The position numbers were made by a program, and so were the translations under genes. A model generated the notes under the pieces. That model saw nothing but the letters and a program-made list of their open reading frames with translations. It did not search any database and was not told where the DNA came from. Positions 12,347 to 23,054 of a stretch of 64,000 nucleotides of DNA are shown here, piece by piece. Location: assembly GCA_030770535.1 (NCBI GenBank), contig JASVEC010000010.1:62001-126000 (forward strand). Reading direction: 5' to 3'. Source of the DNA: Batkoa obscura. Its lineage: Eukaryota; Entomophthoromycota; Entomophthoromycetes; Entomophthorales; Batkoaceae. The first letter of the stretch is position 1. Each line of letters starts with the position of its first letter.

Positions 12347-13095
12347 ATGAATAATTCCATTTCATTAGAAATAATAATAGAAAGTAATACAAACTGCTTT
12401 AACGTCACTATAACTTAATTAACTATTCAATTTAAGAGTAAAATATGGCTAAAATACAAAGATTGGGTTTTAAAAAATTGGCTATGTAAATCATTTCGCT
12501 AAAAAATTCACACTAGAAAAGTCACAAAAGGGTTGCGATAGCTATAAGGAACGATGGGTTATAATTAACAATTGATGAAGATATAAGAGTATTGCATAAA
12601 TAACTTTGATAATTGAATAGAAATAGAACGGTTAGTGGTTAGAATAGTAGATAATCTCTATATTCAAGAACAAGAATTACCTGGGAGTAAAAATAATTCG
12701 ATATTACAATTCTAGACCCTCACCTCTAATTCTTCATTGTATAGATTAAAGCTATTCATAATATTGTTTTACAAACAATTATCGTTTTCTCGATGGATAA
12801 CTAGTGGTGGAGACACAGAACTGTGACATCAAAGAATTACAATTGTAATCAATTTTAGTTTTAGAAATAAAAACAATTGTTAGAACTAATAACTAGATTG
12901 CTTTTTTCATATAAGAAGCTATGATTACTTATGAAATAGCATAATATGAAACGCCTTTGTAAGTATAGTAATGAACATAATCAAAGTAATATGAATGAAA
13001 TTAGACTTAAAGGTCAACTTTTTTATAGTAACTTTCATCCTGCTGAAAATGTTTCAATTTATGATTTACTGTCTGCTGAAATATTATACTAAGCT
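12347..13095 (+). pseudogene. Decayed 5' fragment of WDR55/JIP5
   Basis: Matches exon 1 of the intact gene at 15088-15350. The start ATG at 12347 aligns with the second Met of WDR55, and MNNSISLEIIIES follows MSDSNSSEIIEES codon by codon until a stop after ~23 codons. Later blocks match too: AATTAACAATTGATGAAGAT near 12560-12582, and 12961-13095 against the FRGQVFDIDFHPTEN segment through the start of intron 1. About 370 bp of unrelated DNA (about 12590-12960) interrupts it. It stops where WDR55 intron 1 begins, so only exon 1 was duplicated. Multiple stops and the missing remainder make it non-functional. Confidence 0.7.
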
Positions 13096-13243
13096 ATCAT
13101 TATATTATACTATATGCTATAAAATATATGTAGATTTACTTAACTGTAAGAAAATCATAAGTTTAATAAATTTCCCCTTTCGATTTTTTTGAAAAAATAT
13201 ATATTTATTCACTTTTAACTTTGAATTTTTACTTATTTTTAGC

Positions 13244-14815
13244 CTATTTTTGACTATTTTTTCCAAGAGGAGGCGAATGATAAGATTGATTATTCTTTCT
13301 TTCATTCAATAACATTAAGATCCAATAATCAACTGTACCATAATAATTAGAAATAGCTCGCAAAGTTTCAAGCGTTCTTAAGAACAGTAAACTACCTTCA
13401 GGAGTATAATCACGTACGAAAACACTGCAACCATAGTAAAAAGAAATCGCATAAATAACACTAGTGTACAAGAAGATGTTAGAAGGTACATGGGGCTCCC
13501 TAACCTTTGAAAAGTTTTTTAAATGATTCAAGATCTCTAAAAGTTCAAATGCTATTTCTTTGATTGAAGGATATTCTTTAGATACTCTAAAATCTAAACT
13601 ATAGGCTTTTTCAGCATAACTTAGACTTTGTGTAAAGAGAAATAATTGTGCAAAATTTAACAATAGTTGTGGCGTAATTTGATAAAAAAGTGGGTGTTTT
13701 AATAATGGTGACCCGTACCTATCTCTAATTCCTTGAAACCACTTGCGATTTTTTAGATGCATTTTATACATTGAATCATAAACTCGATGACTTTGTTGAG
13801 CAATTTCATCAGATATGTCTATATTTTTCCCAACCGTAAATTGAACCATTGAAATATGTCGAAATGTTTCTAAACTAAAAATATACAAAAGTTTTAATTT
13901 CTTTAGTTCATTTTCTATAGGCTAAAAGATAGTTGGTTAATGCTAAAGTGTTTAAGATGATAAAAGTACCTCGTTCGCTACTGTATTAAATGTCAAATTG
14001 CCCAGGATCGAACAAAGATTTAAAGGTTTTGGTTTATATAATATATAATTATTATTATTCCTCACACCTAAAAGCTCACAATTGATCCAATAATTCCACA
14101 AGATACTACGGTCTAAACTAAAATCATCTCTATTTTTTAAAAGCGCTTTGCCCATTATTTCATTAACAAGTCCTGAGGCATGCATTAACTTTATTCCTTT
14201 GATACATGATTTAAAAGCAATATCATTGTATCCTTGATTGAATTCAATTAAATAACAAACTTGAAGCAGAAACGAATTGTGTAAATAATCTTTTCCACTT
14301 AAATCTTCAGCTATCCTTTTAAGTTTAAAATAAAAATAGTTATCTTTGAATAATAAACATTTTCCAAAAGTTAGATTCGTTGAAAAAGGAAAGGATAAAC
14401 TACAGCAAGCAATGATTAAAGGTGAGTCTCGTTTGCCATGTTTTATTAATTCTCTAATTTTAGAATCGCTGATAAACATAACATTATTATTAAGATATTT
14501 TAAAAATATTTCTACTAGTAAATCAATAAATTGATGTTGTTCTTTATTTCTAAAAGGATTTTTTTGTAAGCTTATTGATGGTGTATATAAATTAATGTCA
14601 CGTGTTTGTGCTTTAAGTTTACAACTTGTATTATTTTGAATACTTACCTCTAAGTGTAATAATACAGCTTTTTCAAACTTTTTAATTTTAATCTCTAGTC
14701 CTTTGAACTTGTTTGATGATACATCTTCATTGCTATAGCCTTCTCGATCGCTTTCGCTTTTTTTGAATCTACCTCGATTGTATTTAGTTACGTCCTTCTC
14801 TTCTCTTCTCATCAA
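13244..14815 (-). CDS. Transcription-factor-like protein B (tandem paralogue of A)
   Basis: Tandem paralogue of the gene at 10387-12046, same domain plan: charged N-terminus, coiled coil (KFKGLEIKIKKFEKAVLL), FIDLLVEIFLKYLNNN, SPLIIACCSLSFPFSTN, then helical repeats ending SYHSPPLGKNSQK. Two exons, 14815-13970 and 13921-13244; 507 aa. Its single 48-nt intron lies at the same codon and has the same length as the last intron of A, but B has neither of the two extra introns of A. No Zn2Cys6 cluster is found at the N-terminus or within ~200 nt upstream, although the rest looks like a fungal_trans regulatory domain. It is divergent from WDR55, with 266 nt between the starts. Confidence 0.75.
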
Positions 14816-15081
14816 AATTTAAAATAACGGGCTAGATAAGAGCTGTTATCAAACATATGATGGTAATTAAAGGACTTTACCTAAATGAAATCCTATATAT
14901 ATTCTATTTTTCTAGTTACTTTTTATAAAGTAGAATGCTTATTTTGAAATCCTAAACCTGAAGGAAAAATATTTTTCCAGCTCAACAAATTAGTAAATTT
15001 TTTTAAAGTCAGATTCCAAATTTGGTTTTTGTATGCAGAAATTTTGAACTGAATTATTGTATCTTTTTTTATTCTTTTTCA

Positions 15082-16501
15082 ATGAAAATGAGTGATTCGA
15101 ATTCATCAGAAATCATAGAAGAAAGTGATAATAATTCATTAACTTTGAGTGATAAAAGTAGTTTAATTGATATTGAAAAAGAATTAAAGAGTAGTGAATT
15201 ACAATTAACAATTGATGAAGATAGATATGAATATGATCATGGACAATGTGATAAAAATAAGATTAGATTTAGAGGTCAAGTTTTTGACATCGATTTTCAT
15301 CCAACTGAAAACATTTTAATCTCAGGGTTGTTATCCGGTGAGATATTTTGGTAAGTTATAAATATACAATATAGTTTAATGTAGTACAATTTATTTATTA
15401 ATATATTCATTTATTTAATATAGCCATGGCTACACAATGGATAGCTTTGGATCTTTAGATCCAGTATTAAAATATAAAGACAATTATACTCATAAAGAAA
15501 GTGTTCGTGGAGTAAAATTTTCGATTGATGGTAATGAATTCTATTCAGTATCTTCAGACAAAACATACTCTATTACTGATACGCAAACTGGTAAAATCGT
15601 TAATAAAATAGAAGGCGCCTTTGACACTTCCATAAACGCATTACTACCAATTCAACAGAATTTAATAGCTTGTGGAGACGACGATGGTGTTGTTAAATTA
15701 TTTGATACTAGAACAAACACTTGTTCAATCCACTATAAAGAACATGAAGATTATATCACTAGTTTAATAATGGGCAGAGAACGTCAATTAATATCCATTG
15801 GAGGAGATGGTTACCTCTCAGTAATGGATGTACGTAAGATTAGATTATATGCACGTAGTGATCAAATAGAAGATGAACTATTAAGTATGAGTTTAATTAA
15901 AGAAGGTAAAAGACTGGTAGTTGGTACTCAATCTGGTGTGTTAGATTTATTTAATTATGGTGATTGGGGTGACTTTAAAGATAGATTTATTGGACATCCA
16001 GAGTCAGTAGAAACAATGGTCAAGTTTGATGAAGACACTATTATTACAGGTTCAAGTGATGGTATTATACGACTTGTTTCTGTGCATCCTAATGATCTGT
16101 TAGGTGTAGTTGGCGCCCATGATTTCCCCATAGAAAGGTTAGCTATAACCAAAGATAAAGGAATACTCGCATCATGCTCTCATGATCATTCAATTAAACT
16201 TTGGAACATAAAAGATATATTTAATGAAAGTGATGAAGAAGGTAAAGATGAAGAAGGAGATGAAGAAGAAGGAAGTGATGATAATGATAATGATAATGAT
16301 AATGAAGATAATGATAAAAGTGATAATGAAGAAGTAGAAAACAAGGAAGACAAAAATAGGAGTAAAAGAAAAGATAAAGACTCAAGCTCTGAAGAGGACA
16401 GTAGCGATGAAGAGAAACCTAAAACTAAAAATGGGAAAAAAGTTAAAGCTAAACTCAATTTCAATAATACTGACAATAATGATTTTTTCGATGAACTTTG
16501 A
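15082..16501 (+). CDS. JIP5: WDR55/Jip5 WD40 ribosome-biogenesis protein
   Basis: Nucleolar WD40 protein needed for 60S/rRNA maturation. Two exons, 15082-15350 and 15424-16501; 448 aa if the first of two close Met codons (15082, 15088) is used. An upstream in-frame ATG at 15022 gives an unlikely hydrophobic prefix. Family signatures: RFRGQVFDIDFHPTEN, SVRGVKFSIDGNEFYS, ACGDDDGVVKLFDTR, EHEDYITSL, NYGDWGDFKDRFIGHPES, TGSSDGIIRLV, DFPIERLAI and LASCSHDHSIKLW, making about seven blades. A long acidic Asp/Glu/Ser tail follows (from about residue 355) and ends in a basic KKVKAKL segment, as in Jip5. Right-hand member of the tandem duplication; its 5' end also survives as a fragment at 12347-13095. 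Confidence 0.92.
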
Positions 16502-16933
16502 AAAAACAATATATTAATTAAAAAAATATTAATTTGTAAAAACCGTTTTTCATTTTATTTTTCAAATAAATTATTTATTAGAGTTTTGAGTGTATTTAGG
16601 GTTACTTTTTAAATCATGAGTATTACTTCATATGAAACTTTATTGCTTTCATATCAAAAAACTTCAAAATAGAGTAACAAATGAAAGGCAGTAAATAAAA
16701 GGCTATCATCTATGATATAGCAGTAATGGTTTAAAATATTAGTATATTATTAGAACATTTATTATAATTAAAAAATATCAATACAAACTTTTACTATCCC
16801 TATTGATCTATTTAGCTAGCATAAATTCCTACCAATAAAATCCTGATAAGCTCATAATTTATGGGATTTATCAATGTCAAGTTTTCAAAAACTTTGCAAT
16901 TTCTAATAACTCAACATTTTTTTAAAAACCAAG
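16502..16933. other. Intergenic, no feature seen
   Basis: 432 nt of AT-rich spacer between WDR55 and MRP10 (same strand). I see no RNA gene, repeat or conserved ORF; it should contain the MRP10 promoter. Confidence 0.6.
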
Positions 16934-17251
16934 ATGACCAGAACGAGTTCAATAATTCAATTAAAAAAACTAAAAGTTAAACCAAAGAAAACCACAGAAC
17001 CAGCCCCATGTTTAGCCGAGATGGCAGCTTTATTAAATTGTTGGTCCAGTTTAGCCATAGAACATAATAAATGTTCTGAATCCGCAAAAAATTTATCACT
17101 TTGTATGATGAAACCTGTAAGTTTTTATTTACAATAAGAAAAGGTGTAAAGCGTATTAAATTTTAATTTTAATTTCAATTAGGTGGTAAAAACCAAGAAA
17201 GTAGATGACACTAATCACCACTTGTTTCGATTGGGCAAACTTTTTAAGTAG
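16934..17251 (+). CDS. MRP10: Mitochondrial small-subunit ribosomal protein mS37 (Mrp10/CHCHD1)
   Basis: CHCH-fold protein of the mitochondrial small ribosomal subunit. Two exons, 16934-17116 and 17183-17251; 83 aa (yeast Mrp10 95). The basic N-terminus IQLKKLKVKPKK resembles Mrp10 LPPLPRLKVKK. The twin CX9C motifs are PCLAEMAALLNCWSS and KCSESAKNLSLCM. The C-terminal exon VVKTKKVDDTNHHLFRLGKLF matches the Mrp10 tail pattern (NYHAARLY). Imported into mitochondria, with disulfides made by the Mia40 route in this family. Intron is 66 nt. Confidence 0.87.
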
Positions 17252-18058
17252 AATAAGAAAATGGTTTGGATGGAAATTGGAAATTAATAAAATGGAAATT
17301 AAATAGAACGTTATGAGCTATAAGCTGCTTGTTTGATTATTGTTATAATATAAATAGAATTCAAAAGATCGAATAATCTTTTAAAAAGATTTAAACATTT
17401 ATTAAAAAAGAGGTATGTTTTAATTGTAATATTTTATTGTTGTTGTAATTTAAGCTTTATGAAATTTGATTTGATCGTTTGAAATCAATTGTATATGCAT
17501 TAAGTTTAAACAAAATAAGTCATATCTTAATAAGTTTGATTATTTATCATTTTATAGTCATTTAATAAACATACATATTAAAACAAATAGAATAATCAAT
17601 TTTTACCAAGTGATAACTATATGATATATACTGGCGTTGAATTAAAATTTTATTGATAGTTATATTAAAAAGCATAATTGCCCCTAGAAACTTTCATTGA
17701 CTCTAATACCAATTCAATATCCTTAAATGTTTGATTTTTTTAGTTATAGTCATAGTCTAAACAATCGCACTTAACCCTGCTATTAATAATTTATAAATAA
17801 TAGTGATAATAATAAAATTGAAATTGAAATTATATTCACTTCAAGTAATGATGGTAATTGCACTTTCTATATTAGAACTTAGGATAAAATATACTTTTGT
17901 CTTAAGTATCAAAAATATTAAAATATTAAAAAACTGGCTCCTGTACTTTACTGATTAAAAATTCCGATGTATCCGAATATATTTTATCAAAATCACTAGC
18001 AGATAAAGAAGCAAATATCAGATATGCTCTAGTGCTATACTTTAAATTACAAATGATA

Positions 18059-18153
18059 TGAGGATGATTTTTTTGGCTTCATTACTTTTTCCACCTTTTA
18101 AGCGCTATTTAAGCGGAAGGATTGTTAGTAAGATTCTTAAAAATATATCCCCA
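18059..18153 (+). mobile_element. MITE copy 2
   Basis: 95 bp; TGAGGATG...ATCCCCA, flanked by TA on both sides. Core TTTAAGCGCTATTTAAGCGG is intact. Confidence 0.82.
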
Positions 18154-18247
18154 TATATTTAAAATTCTATCTAGCACTATTGCCAAAAATGTTATTAACG
18201 TTTTAAGTAAATGAATTGCTGTATCTGGTAATAACAGATCCAATTTA

Positions 18248-18348
18248 TGGGAGTGTTTTTTTTAATTTCATTACTTTTTCCATTTTTTAAGCACTATTTA
18301 AGCGGAAAATTTGTTAGTAAAATTCTTGAACACAAAAATACATCCCCT
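18248..18348 (+). mobile_element. MITE copy 3
   Basis: 101 bp; TGGGAGTG...CATCCCCT, flanked by TA on both sides. Lies 94 bp after copy 2 in the same orientation. It creates the spurious ORF 18247-18438. Confidence 0.82.
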
Positions 18349-18970
18349 TATATTAAAAAAATACTTTATATATTTAAAATTAGTTTAATTAATACTGAAG
18401 TAAGATTATGTATATGCTTAAAATTGTGCTATGAATAAGAAAAATATTAAATACTGCTTGAAAAATCAATATCAAAATAAAGTATAAATTTTTAACCTTA
18501 ATTTAGTATACATCATAAAAAGATAAGACACATTAAATAATACATTTTATCAGCACAAGAATTAATAAAGTTAGTAACGAATTAAATACTTAATTAATAT
18601 ATATACTCTATTATTTTGTCTTATTGCTTCAAATAAAAATCTATAGATTGATTTGTACCTCAATAGCTTTTACATAAGTTGATTTTAATATTGTATTGAA
18701 ACCCCAATCATGATTGAATGAAAATGCTTTTAATTTCGAAATACTTACTATTGTTAAAATATTAAATGGTGCGTATTATTATCATTTTTAACTAAAAGTA
18801 CAAATCTAATTAAAAATAGCATGAACAAGAAATATTCTCTGTTTCATTTTTACTTACCTTATTAGACATAGACATCTATGTAAAAATATATTAAATTTTA
18901 ACTTTATACTCATGTAATGATTAAAAGCTGCTTTATTCAGAGGAATAAGCATTATCACTAAAAAAAACCA

Positions 18971-19070
18971 CAGAGATGTATTTTTTTATTTAAGAATTTT
19001 ACTGATAGATAACCTTTCCACTCAAATAGTACTTAAAAATGAAAAAAGTGAAGCCAAAAAAGCACTCCCT
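18971..19070 (-). mobile_element. MITE copy 4 (diverged)
   Basis: About 100 bp, reverse orientation, with a small internal change next to TTTACTGATAGATAACC. Ends are diverged (AGAGATGTATT...GCACTCCCT) and no clear flanking dinucleotide repeat remains; probably an older copy. Confidence 0.72.
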
Positions 19071-20312
19071 ATATGATATACTGCAATTTTACATTTGATT
19101 AAGTTCTAAAACTGTCTTTAGTTCTTAATGGGTTATATATATATATTGATGCTATTAATTAGTCATACAGCCAGTGGTATTAGTTACCACCGTTTTTGTA
19201 ATGTGGCTATATATTATTATGTATTCCTAAGGTGGTTTTGGAGCAAGATAGAAATTGAGGAATGACTTAATAGCAAAAATTACCTTATTTTTATAGAGGT
19301 TATTGAATTAATGTTCTATTAATTGATTGCTAGCCGAGCTTTATGATTTAATAAAGATCTACAAAATAAAATATAAAAGCATTTTGAACTTCTTTTGTTT
19401 ATATTACGATAAATAAAAGGGATATATAGAAACAATATAACATTTGAAAATAACTCTGTATTAAAATGAGTTAATTTTAATAGTTGTCTTTTTGTGGTGA
19501 TTTAATCATTGCGAATAAATGGTTAATGTTTTTTCTACGCTTTAATTTTGTGTCTTAAGAATGTTACCTAAATTAAGTTTATTATTTAGCATTTGTATAA
19601 TAACAATTTGATATCTTATTCGTTCAAGATATAAAAACAAATGTAAGAAAGTATGAAATAGTAGGTAAAATAATTTCTTCAATAGATTATGAACTATACA
19701 AGCATGAACTATTAAATAGCTACAAAGGTGATATAAGCTTATCAAGAGTGAATGTTTTAATTTATTGTTAAATTACCACCTTTGTTAACTATAATCAAAA
19801 ATGAATGATTAATTTAATAAATTATTTAAAGGCTAATTTGCTATTTTACATAATACTAGAACTGCCCAAAAGAATGTTTTTTAATAGCCTAAATTTGATA
19901 AATAACAAGCTAAAATGTTTGTTATAAATTAGTTTTGAGCAATAATTTAAATTTAATATGATATTTCAACCAATAATGATTCCTGTTTTTTTATTTTGAC
20001 CCTTGAAGATACCATAAATTAAGCATTTTAATTTATTAATGGTACTTAAAAGCAATTTATTAATCGTAACTATTACCAAATTGAAAATAACGAATAATAT
20101 ATTGAATATTAATAGAATACTTTGCTATGATTGATTATAGTTGGTGCTAGTAACTTAATCTTGTATAATAATATTTCTAAATATAAATCAAATGAATAAA
20201 ACTAATTGATTAAAAAGCTTGATGGTATTCATCCTAATAGTAATACTATTACTACAAAATGAATTAATCATTTTTTCTTCTTTTAATTTTGTTTTCTTTT
20301 TAATATTCCATC

Positions 20313-21656
20313 ATGATGTTATTTAATAAGGATATTGAAAAGACGTCTGAGTTTAATCAATTTAAAAACTTCTTGAGGATGCCTATTACTTCCAATTTTG
20401 TAGATACCTTAGCTAATAAAGCTGTTCTTGCTATAAGGAATCCAATCCTCTCCAACTATGACTCACCGCCTTCAACCCCTTTTGACTCTTTATCGTTAAG
20501 TGGAGACCATCAAATACACAATTTTATATTAAATTTAATTAACGGCTCAAGAGTACAAGCGTCCACTTTATTCGGTGCTATGGTCTATCTTGAACGTTTA
20601 AAATGTGCTGTACCTGCCATTAGCTTTACGCGACCAGACGCACCTCAAGCAGCTTTGTTAGCTAGCTTATTATTAGCAGGTAAATTTCTTAATGATGCGT
20701 CTCCCAAGAATAAGCATTGGGCAACTTATGCAAAAATATTTTCTTTAACCGAAATCAATGCATTTGAAAAGCAATTCTTTTACTATTTAAATTATGATTT
20801 GAACATTACTATTATTGAACTTTTGTTTCAATTTCGTTCTTTTGCTCATCTACCTTCGGCCAACTCTCAATCTACTATCTTATCACCACTACCTTCTAAT
20901 TTCCCCTCTACTCCGAAATCAGCTGTGTTTCCACCCATGTGTTGCACTCCAACTAATTCAAGGTTTCCAAACGAAATTACAGGGTCGCCCATTTCACATG
21001 AGATGCGCAGTTTAAGGAAAAAAGGTTCAAATTTACAGCTATCCCCAGTCGTACTGCCAAGTAATACTCCAGGCAACGCACCATTCACCCTTCCCTCAAT
21101 CAATCAAATTGCTTCAAACGGGGGTATCAATTCTGGAACTAAAATACGAGAATTATCAAACTCCAATTCAACGCTTTACAGGCGAAGAACAAATAAAAGA
21201 GAACCACGTAAAAAGAGTTCTCAATTATCTCTTAATGTTTCTTCAGAAGATAGAAATCAAACACTCAATCATAATCAAAATCATAATCAAAATCATAATC
21301 AAAATCATAATACTTCCAACCTTAATAATAATGGTTTTACAGTAAATAGTCATCAACATACCATCAACACTTCAATTCCTTTTATACCTTCAAATGTGGA
21401 GGGCCCATTATCGGCTCCATTATCAATGCCTAAAGGAAAAGAGCTACCATTGAGAGCTCAGTTTACTTTACGTTCAAATGTACCTAATGAATCATGCAAT
21501 TTTTTACCAACTCCAACTACGGCTGTACCATTAGCAGTAAATAATTCAATACCTAATATGGATCTTAGTTTAAAACTACCACCCATCCAGTACCCCAGCT
21601 TTGAAGATAGAAAGGAAATGTTACCTTCCATTAGATTTAAAGCAAATTATAGTTAA
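20313..21656 (+). CDS. PHO80/Pcl-type cyclin
   Basis: Cyclin of the Pcl1/Pcl2/Clg1 (PHO80-like) family, partner of a Pho85/Cdk5-type kinase. Single exon, 447 aa; the alternative Met at 20316 makes little difference. The cyclin box is about residues 65-175: IHNFILNLINGSRVQASTL, GAMVYLERLKCAVP, then AALLASLLLAGKFLNDAS and PKNKHWATYAKIFSLTEINA, the classic Pcl signature, followed by FEKQFFYYLNYDLNI. The C-terminal 270 residues are low-complexity and Ser/Pro/Asn-rich, with many SP/TP sites (possible CDK targets) and an NQNH repeat encoded by 21260-21310. The lack of introns contrasts with most neighbours. Which Pcl it is cannot be told. Confidence 0.9.
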   Translation: MMLFNKDIEKTSEFNQFKNFLRMPITSNFVDTLANKAVLAIRNPILSNYDSPPSTPFDSLSLSGDHQIHNFILNLINGSRVQASTLFGAMVYLERLKCAVPAISFTRPDAPQAALLASLLLAGKFLNDASPKNKHWATYAKIFSLTEINAFEKQFFYYLNYDLNITIIELLFQFRSFAHLPSANSQSTILSPLPSNFPSTPKSAVFPPMCCTPTNSRFPNEITGSPISHEMRSLRKKGSNLQLSPVVLPSNTPGNAPFTLPSINQIASNGGINSGTKIRELSNSNSTLYRRRTNKREPRKKSSQLSLNVSSEDRNQTLNHNQNHNQNHNQNHNTSNLNNNGFTVNSHQHTINTSIPFIPSNVEGPLSAPLSMPKGKELPLRAQFTLRSNVPNESCNFLPTPTTAVPLAVNNSIPNMDLSLKLPPIQYPSFEDRKEMLPSIRFKANYS

Positions 21657-22129
21657 GTATTTATTTAATATAGTAGAGGTGAGGTTCAGAGTTAAGTGGG
21701 AATTATATATATATAAATTTAATCTTTAAAAAAACGACAATAAAATAAAATTTGACTATAGTTTTACATCTTGTTTTTTTTACTTGATAATATTAATGTT
21801 AATAGTATTTATATAAATTAATCTTTGTTTAATATTTTATATATCATAAATTTTGAATACAAAATAAGGGAGACTTAGTATAAGAAGTTTAATTGGTTGA
21901 TCAATTCAATTATTTGTTATATAGAATTAAAGTATATTAAGTTATTAATAATTAAATTTAATTAAACAAGATATGCCTTTGAGTGTTGTTGTTATTTGTT
22001 ATTTTATTATGCAGTCTGAATTTAAATACGAATTTTTTGCTAAACAAAGTTAACATTTGAAAGAATGACGTAAACTTTATCTTTTTATCTTTTTTTCTTA
22101 TTTTTACTTTTATTTCAATAAATAATAAA
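21657..22129. other. Intergenic, no feature seen
   Basis: 473 nt of AT-rich spacer between two plus-strand genes, holding the cyclin 3' end and the next promoter. No RNA or repeat recognised. Confidence 0.6.
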
Positions 22130-22842
22130 ATGATAAGTCAACTTATGAATCGGCTAGTATTGTACAATAATCCACAACTTGAAAGACAATTAAAGAACTC
22201 AATAAAATTAAGTGAGTTATCTAAAGATAAAATAGAGATCATTGAAAAATTACTTGAGGTAAAGGATACTTAAATTTTTTATAAAGAAACTTGACATTTG
22301 TTTACAAGCTATATCAATGTCGTCCTAAAAGTGAATATTTTGATATGTATGATGAAGAAGCAATGTAGTTTGACTATTTTTACTTTAAGTATTTATCGAC
22401 TTATTATTTTAAGTTTTGAAGACCCCATATGTAACGCTTCTAATAAGAAGGAGCTCTTGGTACAATTTAGTATGATGCCAAAAGTATTCCCAAGATCTGA
22501 AACCACACAGATGAATGTTTTGAGTGTTACTGATAATGAATTGGTGCTTGACCTAAATCAAACTTATTATTTGGCTCCTTTTTATATACCCATCCCTGTA
22601 AGGTCTCAAGTTAGAGTACTGTTGAATAATAAAGGTAAGATTATTTATCATGGGGATTATTGGTATCACTCTACTTTGTTTGATAAATTTCATGGTCTTA
22701 TTGGTTTCACTTGGAGTGTAAGTTTCGTATTTCATTCGCAATTTTACTTATATAATACTTCATTTCTTAGTCTTTCCGTCGATTAAATGCTGTTTCTCTA
22801 CCCTACATTGCCCCATTAGTGATCAAATTACCAAAGGATTAA
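22130..22842 (+). CDS. NTF2-like (DUF2358/SnoaL-like) conserved fungal protein
   Basis: Four exons: 22130-22258, 22309-22364, 22414-22717 and 22771-22842; 186 aa. After a helical N-terminus (ELSKDKIEIIEKLLELYQCRPK) comes SEYFDMYDEEAIFEDPI, the hallmark of the SnoaL/NTF2-like fold family found across fungi. LVLDLNQTYYLAPF, KIIYHGDYWYHS and LIGFTWSSFRRLNAVSLPYIAP follow. The frame only holds if the TAG-containing 49-nt intron 22365-22413 is removed, giving the continuous EEAIFEDPICNAS. Function of the family in fungi is unknown. The assignment to DUF2358 is from memory and less certain than the fold. Confidence 0.7.
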
Positions 22843-23054
22843 GTTATATGATTAAATTGTTATTTATTGCTTATTAGCATTTAATGAATTATTATATAGT
22901 ATAAATGATAATATTTTTGCATTTGATTATATATATTTTAAAGGAGTATAATAACAATGATGAAATTGTTAATTTTAGTTTATTAGTAAATAAACAATAA
23001 TATAAAATTGAAGATTAAAGTGTGAGGGAAAGAAAGAAGAATGAATTTTACTTA

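Larger units (their letters stand above)
17252..20312. other. Gene-poor intergenic stretch with three MITE copies
   Basis: 3.06 kb without a supported gene. It holds MITE copies 2, 3 and 4. Between them are only AT-rich sequence and short random ORFs (for example 19542-19745 minus). The last few hundred bases should include the cyclin promoter. Confidence 0.6.

Noticed and set aside
16186-16509. Ser/Leu-rich minus-strand ORF
   Set aside because: Antisense of the acidic tail of WDR55.
18247-18438. 63-codon ORF resembling the end of the 2167-2469 ORF
   Set aside because: The similarity is the MITE sequence itself, read through in both places; not a protein family.
19542-19745. 67-codon Leu/His-rich minus-strand ORF
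   Set aside because: Composition expected from random AT-rich DNA; no signal or motif.
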